Shown: in pieces, positions 18,240 through 27,033 of the stretch
Layout of the letters: each line of letters opens with the position of its first letter
Numbering within the stretch: the stretch's first letter is position 1
Assembly: GCA_003388505.1 (NCBI GenBank)
Contig: QQVO01000004.1
Coordinates: 1 to 64,000 of the forward strand
Direction: 5' to 3'
Length of the DNA: 64,000 bases
From: Planctomycetota bacterium
GTDB lineage: Bacteria; Planctomycetota; Planctomycetia; Planctomycetales; Planctomycetaceae
Translations under genes and position numbers: made by a program
The notes under the pieces: model-generated
What the model saw: only the letters and a program-made list of their open reading frames with translations
Database searches by the model: none
Told to the model about the DNA's origin: nothing

Positions 18240-19592
18240 CTACTCCGCGCTCACGGCACTCTCCGGCAACTCCACCGCCCGCAGGTTGCGAAACGACAGA
18301 TCGGTCGTCGGATCGTGCCCCTGCAGGCTGATGTGGCCCGCCTCGTCGCGCCGTCCTTGGCGGGGATTCTCGTCCGGTTCGCGCTCGTCGTTCCAGTCGG
18401 TCACCTGGTAGCCGTCGACCCAGACCGCAATGTGATTCCCGGCTGCGATCAGGGTCGTGGTGAACCACTCGTGGTCGTTGGACACAACCCGCCGGGCCTC
18501 GTTTCTTCGAAAGATCGCCCCCGTCCCGGCGTTGGCCGGCTGCGTGCGGTCGTTGTTCAGGTATCCGTTATGGATCTGGACCTCGTACCCATGCGAGGGA
18601 GCGTTCTCGGTTCCCTCCAGGGCGCGGAAAAAGTAGCCGCTGTTGAGCGCGTCGCCGTGCGTGATCGCTTCGGCCTGAAAGATGAAATCGCCGAACGTCT
18701 GCTCCGTTTCCAGGAATCCCGCACCGTCCACGACGCGGATCACCCCGTCTTCGACAGTGAACTCGCTTTTCGATCCCGGCACAACGCGCCAGCCGGTCAG
18801 GTCTTCACCGTTGAACAGGTCCGTCAGGCCAAGCGGCCGCACGATGACTTTGCGGAACTCGATCCGCCCCTCGTTCTTCTGCAGTCCGATCCGTCCGGCC
18901 GCGCGGGCTGCAGAGTCGTCGGTATAGTCAAGCACTTCCGTTCCATCGAGTTCCACGACGATGTGATTCCCTTCCGCCCGGATGCGAAACGTCTTCCAGT
19001 CCCCCGAACCGGCAATCGGCTCATCGGTCTTCGCATGCGCCACAATCGCTCCGGTGGTGAACCCGTCGGGATGCTCGTCGGCGATGTTGAGTTCGTAGCA
19101 ATCGGTGCTCGGATCCGTGGGATGGGCCACCGTCCGCAGGAAGACGCCGCTGTTTCCCCCCGCCTCCATTCGAAACTCGCACACCAGTTCGAAATCGGCA
19201 AACGGCGAAGTCGTATTCAACAGGCCGGCCGGCCCTTCATCCGCCGTGATCGCACCGTCCGCAACGCGCCAGTTGACTTCATCGTTGTTGGCTTCCCACC
19301 CGAAGAGCGTGTGCCCGTCGAACAGACTGATCCAACCCTCGGCGATTTCCTCTGCGCTGAGCGGATTGTGATACGGCGCCGCGGCTTCGGAAGAATCGTC
19401 GTTGCTCTTCGAATCTGCTGCCTCGGCAACGGCTTCGTTCGCAGTCGCATCCCGCGGCGCGGCGGGGGTGGAGAGCGATTCTCCCTGCTGCGGCCCGGCC
19501 TGCTCGTCAGCGGCGGGTCCGGAACATCCTGAAGTGATCCAGAGTGCGCAGCAGAGCGCGAGCGCAGTCAGTCGTCTTGGTCGTTGATTCAT
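18240..19592 (-). CDS. DUF1080 lipoprotein with two 3-keto-disaccharide hydrolase-like domains
   Basis: 450 residues from ATG 19592; the frame is open further upstream but only this start gives a proper signal: RRLTALALCCALWITSGCSG, with lipobox ITSGC. Two DUF1080 (laminin-G-like) domains follow a linker rich in A, E and S: the first at about 95-275 (WISLFDGHTLFGWEANND...NSGVFLRTV), the second at about 278-445 (LTDLFNGEDLTGWRVVPG...NSGYFFRAL). The family has been linked to binding or cleavage of keto-sugars and glycosides outside the cytoplasm. Tandem domains in one chain also occur in the gene at 42556. It ends next to corA on the opposite strand; no enzyme partners are adjacent, so the substrate is unknown. 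Confidence 0.85.
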   Translation of the reverse strand: MNQRPRRLTALALCCALWITSGCSGPAADEQAGPQQGESLSTPAAPRDATANEAVAEAADSKSNDDSSEAAAPYHNPLSAEEIAEGWISLFDGHTLFGWEANNDEVNWRVADGAITADEGPAGLLNTTSPFADFELVCEFRMEAGGNSGVFLRTVAHPTDPSTDCYELNIADEHPDGFTTGAIVAHAKTDEPIAGSGDWKTFRIRAEGNHIVVELDGTEVLDYTDDSAARAAGRIGLQKNEGRIEFRKVIVRPLGLTDLFNGEDLTGWRVVPGSKSEFTVEDGVIRVVDGAGFLETEQTFGDFIFQAEAITHGDALNSGYFFRALEGTENAPSHGYEVQIHNGYLNNDRTQPANAGTGAIFRRNEARRVVSNDHEWFTTTLIAAGNHIAVWVDGYQVTDWNDEREPDENPRQGRRDEAGHISLQGHDPTTDLSFRNLRAVELPESAVSAE

Positions 19593-19762
19593 TGCCATCC
19601 ATTCGGCGGAGAAAGGAAATCGGACGAGGCAAGGCCTCGGCCCATACGAGCTGCCGCTCGAAAGCTGGAACCCGTCCTCGCTGGTTGCTGAAACGTGACT
19701 CACCTGCAACAACTTCCTGGAACAAAGTTAAGCAACCGAATTCCGATCTGGATTCTCGTGAA

Positions 19763-22060
19763 TCACTCGCTCTGCGAGAAGCCTGTCGCCGGCTCGAATC
19801 GGCGCAACCGCAGACTGTTCGTCACCACGCTCACGCTGCTGAGCGCCATCGCGGCCGCCGCAAACATCGGCGGCACGAGCCAGCCCGTCATCGGATAGAG
19901 CACTCCCGCCGCCAGCGGAATCCCAATCACGTTGTAGACAAAAGCGAAAAACAGGTTCTGCTTGACGATCCGCAGCGCCTGTCGCGAGAGCGCCACCGCC
20001 TTCGCCACCCCCACCGGGTCGCCTGATACGAGCGTCATGTCGGCCGCTTCAATTGCAACGTCGGTTCCCGATCCGATCGCGATACCGACGTCGGCCTGCA
20101 CGAGTGCGGGGGCGTCGTTCACGCCGTCCCCCACCATGGCGACCTTGCGATCTTCTGACTGAACCTTCGCGATCGCTTGAGACTTCCCTTCCGGCAGCAC
20201 CTCCGCAAGCACGTCGTCGATGCCGAGTTCCTCCGCAATCGCCCGCGCCGTCGGCTCGCGGTCGCCTGTCAATAAAGTGACTCTGAGGCCAGCCTCACGC
20301 AGCAGATCAACCGCCTCCCGCGCCGTCGCCTTGAGAGTGTCCGCCACGGCGATCGCGCCCATCACCTGCCCGTCGCGCGCGACGTAGACCGCCGTCTTGC
20401 CGGCCCGTGCCACATCATCCGTCGTAACGACGGAGTCGACCGACTCGACTCCCTCCTCTGTCAGATACTTTGCATTGCCGACCAGCACGCGCTGACCGTC
20501 AACCGTCGCAGATGCGCCCTGCCCTGCTCTGTTTTCAAAACCGGACGTCTGCCGTGTCTTCCAGTTGGAGAAATTCTCAACCGCTTCGACGATCGCGCGT
20601 GCGATCGGATGCTCCGAATGCTGCTCCACCGCGGCTGCGGTCTGCAGAACGTCAGCCCCGCTCGCTCCGTTTGCTGGGAAAACATCCGTTACAACGGGCC
20701 GCCCTTCGGTGAGAGTTCCCGTCTTGTCAAACACCACCGTGTCCAGATGCGCTGCCGTTTCGAGTGCCGAGCCGTCGCGGATGAGCAGGCCGAGTTCGGC
20801 CCCCTTTCCCATGGCGACCATCACCGCCGTCGGCGTCGCCAGACCCAGCGCACACGGGCAGGCGATAATCAACACACTCACGGCGGCCAGCAGCGCCATC
20901 TCGAAAGGACCGAGCCACAGCCAGATGAAGAACGTCACCAGCGCGATCCCGATCACGGCCGGCACAAACCACGCCGCAATCCGGTCTGCCAGTCGTGCGA
21001 TCGGTGCTTTCGTACCCTGCGCGTCTCGAACCAGCCCGACAATCCGGCTGAGCGCCGTATCATCGCCGATTCGCACGGTCGCCAGTTTGAGGCGGCCCGA
21101 CTGGTTGACCGTCCCGGCGGCGACTTCGTCTCCGTTCTCCTTATTGACCGGCATCGACTCGCCGGTGAGCATCGACTCGTCCACCGCCGACTCACCCTCG
21201 ACGACGCGGCCGTCGACCGGGATTCGCTGGCCCGGCCGCACGATGACCGTCTCGTCCAACTCAACCTCGCCGACCGGAACTTCGGTCTCGCTCCCGTCGC
21301 GGATGACGACTGCCGTATTCGGCTGAAGCTCGAGCAGGCTGTCGATCGCAGCCGAGGCCCGCCCCTTGGCGCGTTCCTCCAGCACCCGCCCGATCAGAAT
21401 GAACGCGACGATCATTGCCGCCGCGTCATAGTGCACCGGCGGATGCTCGGGCCAGATCGACGGCGCGACAGTCGCCAGCAGGCTCACGGCCCAGGCCACG
21501 CCGCTGCCGACTGCAATCAGCGTATTCATATCGGCGACGCCGCGGCGGAGCGTCTTCGCTGCCCCCGCAAAGAACGACCATCCGCAAAAGAACACGACGG
21601 GAGTCGCCAGCGCGATTTGCACCCACCGCCACACTCCGCCGTGCAACCCGCTCATGTGCAACGACATGACGGCGACCGCCAGCGGAACGGCGACCGCCAG
21701 CCGAATCAGTTGCAGTCGCGCTGCCGAGGCATCGCGCTGCGCCGAATCGGCCTCCTCGTCGGCCGTCTCCGGCACAGCCCGGTAGCCGAATCCAATCCCG
21801 TCCAGCGCGCCGCGAATCTGTTCGCTGCTAGGGAGATGGTCCGCCGATTCGATCCGCGCTTCCCCGGTGGCGAGATTCACGGTCGCCGAACGCACGTCCG
21901 GCAGCGCCGTCAGCGCACCTTCGACACGATTCACGCATCCGGCGCAGTGCATCCCCTCGACGAGAAACCGCGCCGTTCGCGCATCGCGACCGTTCGAGCT
22001 GCCGGAATCGAGTTGTGTCTGAGTCGAGGCCACGTCTTTTCCTGGTTTGCTTTCCTTCAT
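19763..22060 (-). CDS. copA: Copper-exporting P-type ATPase (Cu+ type, P1B-1)
   Basis: 765 residues. It pumps Cu+ out of the cytoplasm using ATP. One N-terminal heavy-metal domain carries GMHCAGC (cysteines 39 and 42). Membrane helices follow, with the actuator TGES loop at 299-302, the metal-channel CPC at 401-403 ([10 protein letters not shown]), the phosphorylation site DKTGT at 445-449, the nucleotide-domain HP pair in SEHPIARAI, and [10 protein letters not shown]. The last two helices hold YN and MALSS, the P1B-1 pattern for Cu+. A 35-residue polar N-terminal extension precedes the metal domain. No copper regulator or chaperone gene is adjacent. It is transcribed divergently from the DUF1549 gene, with a shared region of about 160 bases. 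Confidence 0.95.
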   Translation of the reverse strand: MKESKPGKDVASTQTQLDSGSSNGRDARTARFLVEGMHCAGCVNRVEGALTALPDVRSATVNLATGEARIESADHLPSSEQIRGALDGIGFGYRAVPETADEEADSAQRDASAARLQLIRLAVAVPLAVAVMSLHMSGLHGGVWRWVQIALATPVVFFCGWSFFAGAAKTLRRGVADMNTLIAVGSGVAWAVSLLATVAPSIWPEHPPVHYDAAAMIVAFILIGRVLEERAKGRASAAIDSLLELQPNTAVVIRDGSETEVPVGEVELDETVIVRPGQRIPVDGRVVEGESAVDESMLTGESMPVNKENGDEVAAGTVNQSGRLKLATVRIGDDTALSRIVGLVRDAQGTKAPIARLADRIAAWFVPAVIGIALVTFFIWLWLGPFEMALLAAVSVLIIACPCALGLATPTAVMVAMGKGAELGLLIRDGSALETAAHLDTVVFDKTGTLTEGRPVVTDVFPANGASGADVLQTAAAVEQHSEHPIARAIVEAVENFSNWKTRQTSGFENRAGQGASATVDGQRVLVGNAKYLTEEGVESVDSVVTTDDVARAGKTAVYVARDGQVMGAIAVADTLKATAREAVDLLREAGLRVTLLTGDREPTARAIAEELGIDDVLAEVLPEGKSQAIAKVQSEDRKVAMVGDGVNDAPALVQADVGIAIGSGTDVAIEAADMTLVSGDPVGVAKAVALSRQALRIVKQNLFFAFVYNVIGIPLAAGVLYPMTGWLVPPMFAAAAMALSSVSVVTNSLRLRRFEPATGFSQSE

Positions 22061-22121
22061 TCAAATCATACGCGCCACGTTCAACAATGAGCACCCTCGA
22101 TCGCACCAGCAGCCGAACTAA

Positions 22122-22145
22122 CCGCGCCCGTCAGGAAGCGGTCCC
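22122..22145. repeat. Dispersed 24-base repeat, copy 1
   Basis: CCGCGCCCGTCAGGAAGCGG continuing GTCC C is repeated with one mismatch at 42423-42446. Here it lies in the divergent region between copA and the DUF1549 gene. Confidence 0.6.
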
Positions 22146-22219
22146 TGTCGCGAAAGACAACCGACGCGATCCTCCAATTGTCCGCCGCCTTCCCCGCCCA
22201 TTACAATCAGGATTCACTG

Positions 22220-25200
22220 ATGTCTTGCCTGGGGACGAATCCTGCCGTGCAAATTTCGATACGACGAGCTTCAGTCGCGATCTGCCTGTTTCTTGGGAGC
22301 GGGGAAACTCTTCCCGCCGCCGAGGATCAGCCGCAATTCTCTGCGGAACAACTCGAGTTTTTTGAAAAAGAGGTCCGCCCGATCTTTGTCGAGCACTGCC
22401 ACAAGTGTCACGGACCCGACGAGCAGGAAGGCGGCCTCCGGCTCGATGCCCGCTCCAGCATTCTCAAGGGCGGCGACACCGGCCCGGCGATCGCACCCGG
22501 TAAGCCCGACGAAAGCGAACTCATCCTCGCGATCAGCTACGACCCCGACGGTTATCAGATGCCGCCCGACGGCAAGCTTCCGGACGAACTGATCGCAACC
22601 CTCACCAAGTGGGTCGAGATCGGCGCGCCCTGGCCTGACGAAGAAGCCATCGAATCCGCCGGCGACGAATTCAACCTGGAAGAGCGCGCCGAGTATTGGT
22701 CGTTCCAACCGTTGAGCCATCCGTTGCCTCCGCAAACGCAGGACGCGGACTGGCCGCGCACTCCCGTCGACCGCTTTCTACTGGCCCGTCTGGAAGAAGC
22801 CGGTCTCAAGCCGGCGGCCGAAACCGATCGCCGCACGTGGATCCGCCGCGCCTCTCTGGACGTTATCGGCCTGCCACCGACTCCGGAGGAGGTCCAGGCG
22901 TTTGTGGAAGACGATTCCCCCGCTGCTTTCCAAACAGTCGTCGACCGGTTGCTTGCCTCACCCCACTACGGTGAACGCTGGGGACGCCACTGGCTCGATC
23001 TGGTGCGCTATGCCGAGTCTCGCGGACACGAGTTCGACTACGACGTCGCCAACCCGTGGCACTACCGCGACTACGTCATCCGGGCCCTCAACGACGACGT
23101 CCCCTACGACCGGTTCGTCGTCGAGCACGTCGCGGGAGACTTGTTGAAGAGTGCGGAGGAATTGGCGAGGGAAGCCCACGGGTTGCAACCCGTGGGCGTG
23201 GGCTATCCGTTGAGGTTGCATCCGCAAACCGGCGCGAATGAGTCGATTGTCGCGACCGGGTTCTGGTTCTTCGGCGAGTGGGTCCACTCCCCCGTTGACA
23301 TCCGCCAGGAGGAAGCCGATCGCTTCGAGAACATGATTGACGTCTACGCCAAGACCTTCCTCGGTCTCACCGTCGCCTGCGCCCGCTGCCACGACCACAA
23401 GTTCGACCCGATCACGCAGAAGGACTACTACGCACTGCAAGGCTACCTGCAAAGTTCCTCCTACCGCCAGGCCCGCTTCGAAACGATGGAGCACAACCGC
23501 CGGATCGCGGAGGAACTGGAAGAACTCCGTCGCTCCGCTCTGCCGCATTTGCTGCAGGCCTATCGAGAAGCCGCCACCCCCGTCACTGAGAAGTTCGACA
23601 AGTACTTGCAAGTGTCGTTGACGGCGATCGAGCTAGGTCCGGAACTCAAGCCTGAGTCAAAGCAGATCGTGTTCGAGGACTTCGAGAGCGGCACGTATGA
23701 CGGCTGGGAAGCGACCGGCGACGCCTTCGGGGACAGCCCGCAAACGCAGGAAACAATCGCCGGCTACCTGGGCGACGTAAAGGCCGAAGGGAAGTTCTTC
23801 GTGAACTCGCACCAGAAGCGCGCCGGCGGTCAAGGTGACAACCACGTCGGCACGCTGACCTCCCCCGAGTTCACGATTGAACGCAACTTCATCCGGCTGT
23901 TGGTCGGCGGTGGTTCCCACGCCGGCAAGACCTGCGTCAACCTGTTGATTGACGGACAACCGGTCCTCTCGGCGACCGGTAAGAACAACAACGAAATGGC
24001 ACCCTTCGTCTGGGACGTCACGGAGCACCGCGGCGAAACCGCCCGCATCCAGGTCGTAGACAATGAACGCGGAGGCTGGGGCAACATCGGAGTCGATCAA
24101 ATCGTCTTCACGAATCAGCCGACTGATGGCCATTCACTGGTGGAGCCGGCGCAACTCACTGACGAATTCCAAAAGCAGGTTCGGGAACTCGCCCAAAAGG
24201 ATGAACTGGACGGCGACCGTGTCCTGGCTTGGGTCGCATTTCTAATGACCCCGGAACGGTATCAGCACGACCCGATGTTGGCCTGGTTGTCGGAACCGGT
24301 GCAAGCCGTGCAAGGCGGCGAGGAGGCGGTCAGGAATTTTATAGCGGAAGAGGCGGTCAGAGACTTGATGGCGGAAGAGGAAGCGGCTGCGTCAATCGCA
24401 GCAGACCGTTGGATCGACAACGCAGATGAGATCGCAACGTACTTCGAGGGGCAGAGCCTCGATTTGGCGGATGGTGTGGTTTTCGGGATCCGCGGAGCAG
24501 AGTTGGGGGATATCCGTCTCTCCGACGATCCGAGTCGCCCCATCGATCGCATCTTCCCTGATTCCGCGGCAGAGCGTGATCCGACTTGGGATGTATTACA
24601 ACCGACGGCAGATTCGCGGGACGACGTAGGCAGGATTCAAGGCTGGCAGAGGGGTGGCCGCCTGCTCAGGACGCCGACGTTCGATATCACGAAGGGACGA
24701 ATCTGGGCGTTGGTGTATGGCGGATGTAATACGTACGTTGCAGTTGATTCGCACATCGTCATTAACGGTCCGCTGCACGCTTCTCTGACCAAGCAGCATC
24801 CGACCCTCGAGGAGTGGCGCTGGATCGAACATGACGTGACCCGATATCGGGGGCATCGCGCACACGTCGAGTTTGTGCCGAGCGGCGATGCGCCGCTGCG
24901 AATCAAGGCGATCGTGCAGTCTGACACGCCTCCGCCTCCGGAGGCCGTCGAGGTCGTTACGCCGGATTCGTCGCGAACACTCTTCAGGGCCGCGGTCTAT
25001 CTGAAAGACTTTGACGTTGTCGCCCCCGCATCGGAATTCGGTCCGATCGTTGCGTTGTGGTTTCAGTTCATGATTGACCACCCGCAGTTGTTCGGCCTGG
25101 AGACCGAAGCAGCCAGACAGCGACTGTCCGAAGCCTCTACGCCCTTCATCGAGCGCCGACGCGAACTGGTTTCGCAGATCCGTCCCGTCTCACACACGAC

Positions 25201-26278
25201 CCCCGCGATGCTCGACGGCTCCGGCGAGGACGAATACGTCTTCATCCGCGGGGCCTGGAAAAAACGAGGCGAAACCGTCCCCCGCCGCTTCCTCGAAGTC
25301 TTCAACGGCCACGGCCCCGCCGATATCGAGCCATCCGCCACCAGCCACCAGCCATCAGCCGACCCCGGCAGCGGCCGTCTCGAACTTGCCCTCCAGATGG
25401 TCGACCCCCAGCAAACGCCCATCCTCCCGCGCGTCATCGTCAACCGCATCTGGCAGCACTACTTCGGCCGCGGCATCGTTTCCACCCCCGATGACTTCGG
25501 CCACATGGGACAATTGCCGTCGCACCCGGAACTGCTCGACTGGCTCGCCGGCGAACTGGTCGGGGGCGACTGGTCCCTCAAGCACGTCCACCGGCTCATC
25601 CTGCTTTCCTCCGCCTACCGCATGCAAAGCGCAATCGATGACAGCGACGACTCCACCGTCTCCCTCGACCGTCGACCCTCGACCCTCGACCCGAACAACA
25701 TCCTCCTCCACCGCATGAACATCAAACGCCTCGAAGGCGAGATCATCCGCGATCAGGTCCTCACCGTCTCCGGCCGGCTGGACGAACAACTCTACGGCAG
25801 GAGCGTTCCGGTCCATCTCACCCCCTTCATGGAAGGCCGCGGACGTCCGGGCGAGTCGGGCCCGGTCGACGGTCGGGGCCGCCGGAGTCTTTACACGTCC
25901 GTCCGCCGCAACTTTCCCGATCCGTTCTATCAGGCGTTCGACTTCCCCAACCCGCACACCACGATCGGCCGCCGCAGCGTCTCCAACGTTCCCGCCCAGG
26001 CGCTGGCGCTGATGAACAACCCGTTCATCGTCGAACAATCCCGTGTCTGGGCCGACCGGCTGCTCGCCGAGATGCCCGATGGATCCGACGCCGAACGCGT
26101 CACCCGCCTGTACGAGTCGGCCTTCTCTCGCTCCCCCACTGAAGAACAACTGACGGCCGGCGAACTTTTCGTCAAATCTCAGGCCGACGAGTACAATACG
26201 AATACCAGCGACCCCCGCGTCTGGGCTGACTACTGCCACGTGCTCGTGAACGTCAAGGAATTCGTGTTTGTGCAGTGA
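22220..26278 (+). CDS. Secreted CxxCH/DUF1549/DUF1553 protein (planctomycete cytochrome-like)
   Basis: 1352 residues from ATG 22220 (TTG 22178 is less likely). A signal peptide is followed by a PSCyt1-type domain with heme-binding-like CHKCH at 60-64, then DUF1549 (about 120-400; PVDRFLLARLEEAGLKP, RRASLDVIGLPPTPEEV, WGRHWLDLVRYAESRGHEFD). A long insertion (about 440-960) holds two beta-rich carbohydrate-binding-like segments, the first starting EDFESGTYDGWEATGDAF. The C-terminal DUF1553 domain (about 1010-1330) has VNRIWQHYFGRGIVSTPDDFG. Proteins of this kind are paired with DUF1501 proteins and are thought to act on polysaccharides or their sulfates; their activity is not established. The coding region contains a perfect palindrome and two heptamer tandem repeats that look like inserted intergenic repeats. 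DUF1501 normally follows directly; here two kilobases of other material intervene. Confidence 0.9.
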   Translation: MSCLGTNPAVQISIRRASVAICLFLGSGETLPAAEDQPQFSAEQLEFFEKEVRPIFVEHCHKCHGPDEQEGGLRLDARSSILKGGDTGPAIAPGKPDESELILAISYDPDGYQMPPDGKLPDELIATLTKWVEIGAPWPDEEAIESAGDEFNLEERAEYWSFQPLSHPLPPQTQDADWPRTPVDRFLLARLEEAGLKPAAETDRRTWIRRASLDVIGLPPTPEEVQAFVEDDSPAAFQTVVDRLLASPHYGERWGRHWLDLVRYAESRGHEFDYDVANPWHYRDYVIRALNDDVPYDRFVVEHVAGDLLKSAEELAREAHGLQPVGVGYPLRLHPQTGANESIVATGFWFFGEWVHSPVDIRQEEADRFENMIDVYAKTFLGLTVACARCHDHKFDPITQKDYYALQGYLQSSSYRQARFETMEHNRRIAEELEELRRSALPHLLQAYREAATPVTEKFDKYLQVSLTAIELGPELKPESKQIVFEDFESGTYDGWEATGDAFGDSPQTQETIAGYLGDVKAEGKFFVNSHQKRAGGQGDNHVGTLTSPEFTIERNFIRLLVGGGSHAGKTCVNLLIDGQPVLSATGKNNNEMAPFVWDVTEHRGETARIQVVDNERGGWGNIGVDQIVFTNQPTDGHSLVEPAQLTDEFQKQVRELAQKDELDGDRVLAWVAFLMTPERYQHDPMLAWLSEPVQAVQGGEEAVRNFIAEEAVRDLMAEEEAAASIAADRWIDNADEIATYFEGQSLDLADGVVFGIRGAELGDIRLSDDPSRPIDRIFPDSAAERDPTWDVLQPTADSRDDVGRIQGWQRGGRLLRTPTFDITKGRIWALVYGGCNTYVAVDSHIVINGPLHASLTKQHPTLEEWRWIEHDVTRYRGHRAHVEFVPSGDAPLRIKAIVQSDTPPPPEAVEVVTPDSSRTLFRAAVYLKDFDVVAPASEFGPIVALWFQFMIDHPQLFGLETEAARQRLSEASTPFIERRRELVSQIRPVSHTTPAMLDGSGEDEYVFIRGAWKKRGETVPRRFLEVFNGHGPADIEPSATSHQPSADPGSGRLELALQMVDPQQTPILPRVIVNRIWQHYFGRGIVSTPDDFGHMGQLPSHPELLDWLAGELVGGDWSLKHVHRLILLSSAYRMQSAIDDSDDSTVSLDRRPSTLDPNNILLHRMNIKRLEGEIIRDQVLTVSGRLDEQLYGRSVPVHLTPFMEGRGRPGESGPVDGRGRRSLYTSVRRNFPDPFYQAFDFPNPHTTIGRRSVSNVPAQALALMNNPFIVEQSRVWADRLLAEMPDGSDAERVTRLYESAFSRSPTEEQLTAGELFVKSQADEYNTNTSDPRVWADYCHVLVNVKEFVFVQ
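23174..23197. repeat. Perfect 24-bp palindrome inside the DUF1549 coding region
   Basis: The sequence reads GCCCACGGGTTG followed directly by its exact reverse complement. It is translated as AHGLQPVG within the DUF1549 domain, in a stretch (EELAREAHGLQPVGVGYPLRL) that interrupts otherwise family-like sequence. The form is that of the intergenic palindromes of this genome. Confidence 0.85.
25331..25365. repeat. Heptanucleotide tandem repeat in the DUF1549 gene (site 1)
   Basis: Five 7-base units: CCATCCG, CCACCAG, CCACCAG, CCATCAG, CCGACCC. They are translated as a Ser/His/Pro/Gln-rich stretch (SATSHQPSADPG) just before the DUF1553 domain. Confidence 0.8.
25664..25691. repeat. Heptanucleotide tandem repeat in the DUF1549 gene (site 2)
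   Basis: Four 7-base units: CTCGACC, GTCGACC, CTCGACC, CTCGACC. They are translated as SLDRRPSTLDP inside the DUF1553 domain, between AIDDSDDSTV and NNILLHRMNIKRLEGE. Confidence 0.85.
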
Positions 26279-26296
26279 CGCAACTTGAGAAGCATC

Positions 26297-26539
26297 ATGT
26301 CGACCAATCAACGCGAACTCACCCGCGAAGAAATCCGCGACGTCCTCCAGCGTCAGCGAGAAGCGTACGAGCAGATGGAACTCGACCGTCTCCGCCAGCC
26401 GTGGCGGGAACCGACAACGGAAGAGAAGATCGCCTTTGATCGTTTCATGTCCGATGTCCTGCGGAGCAGCAAGCCGGCGAAACGAGAGTGTGGGATGGTG
26501 GAGTGGTATCGTGCGCTGCTGCGGACGCGAGATGAATGA
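26297..26539 (+). CDS. Small protein, paralogue A (candidate antitoxin-like)
   Basis: 80 residues, ATG 26297. Shares a pattern with the 77-residue protein at 26800: an MST start, RD-L-RQR--YE, and an ending of the form (S/C)G(M/L)V(E/D)W-RALLR. It is highly charged (R, E) and predicted helical, with no cysteine pairs, signal or membrane segment. It begins 18 bases after the DUF1549 stop and is probably co-transcribed with it. Its paralogue overlaps a nucleotidyltransferase gene by four bases, which suggests an antitoxin or partner role for the family. Here no nucleotidyltransferase follows, so this copy is an orphan. The function is inferred only from that context. Confidence 0.7.
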   Translation: MSTNQRELTREEIRDVLQRQREAYEQMELDRLRQPWREPTTEEKIAFDRFMSDVLRSSKPAKRECGMVEWYRALLRTRDE

Positions 26540-26561
26540 CGATTGTCAACGAATCGAGTGC

Positions 26562-26580
26562 CACTGGCGTCTCGCCAGTG
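26562..26580. repeat. Short palindrome downstream of paralogue A
   Basis: CACTGGCG (26562-26569) and CGCCAGTG (26573-26580) form an 8-bp stem with a TCT loop. It lies between paralogue A and the DUF1501 5' remnant. Confidence 0.6.
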
Positions 26581-26654
26581 CGAACCAAATGCACGAGCAA
26601 GATGCCCTTGGCACCCGTCGAGGTCCATCTGACGCGAAAGTGTGACCAGATCCC

Positions 26655-26795
26655 ATGCACTGCGACCGCTACCTCCCGCGACCGCTCAATCGCCGTCAAC
26701 TCCTGCAGCAAACAGGCAGCGGATTCGGCGCCGCACTGGGCGTGCCACTCGCTCAAAGCGACGTTGTGAGCGTGCAACAGATCGGATGGACCTGA
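26655..26795 (+). pseudogene. 5' remnant of a second DUF1501 gene
   Basis: An ATG-started frame of 46 residues begins MHCDRYLPRPLNRRQLLQQT and continues GSGFGAA, 25 of 27 residues identical to residues 3-29 of the intact DUF1501 protein at 27627. Over the matching 80 bases there are 11 differences; nine are silent. The match ends near 26736, after which the frame reads through unrelated sequence to a TGA at 26793. It therefore looks like the broken start of a once-functional paralogue. The Tat-type RRQLL motif is kept. The small gene at 26800 starts four bases after its stop. Confidence 0.8.
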
Positions 26796-26799
26796 GATT

Positions 26800-27033
26800 A
26801 TGTCGACGAGACGAATCGAATCCTCATTGACCAACACACGAGACATGCTCCGGCGGCAGCGCGCGGGATACGAGACTGCGCAGCACATGCGTTGGCGAAG
26901 TCTTCGCGCATTCTCTCACGATGAGAATCGTGACAGTATCGAAGAACTCCTTGATCTGGCGCACCGCCATGGTTCCAAGCGTCGGGCCAGCGGACTCGTT
27001 GACTGGCAACAGCGCATCAGCCGAGCAAGATGA
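26800..27033 (+). CDS. Small protein, paralogue A' (candidate antitoxin of the adjacent nucleotidyltransferase)
   Basis: 77 residues, ATG 26800. Related to the 80-residue protein at 26297 (RDMLRRQRAGYE and SGLVDWQQRISRAR). Basic and helical with no recognisable DNA-binding domain. Its stop codon overlaps the start of the nucleotidyltransferase gene in an ATGA arrangement, a sign of translational coupling that is common in toxin-antitoxin and nucleotidyltransferase/partner pairs. The likely role is to accompany or control that enzyme. No known antitoxin family was recognised, so this is inference from position and duplication. Confidence 0.7.
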   Translation: MSTRRIESSLTNTRDMLRRQRAGYETAQHMRWRSLRAFSHDENRDSIEELLDLAHRHGSKRRASGLVDWQQRISRAR

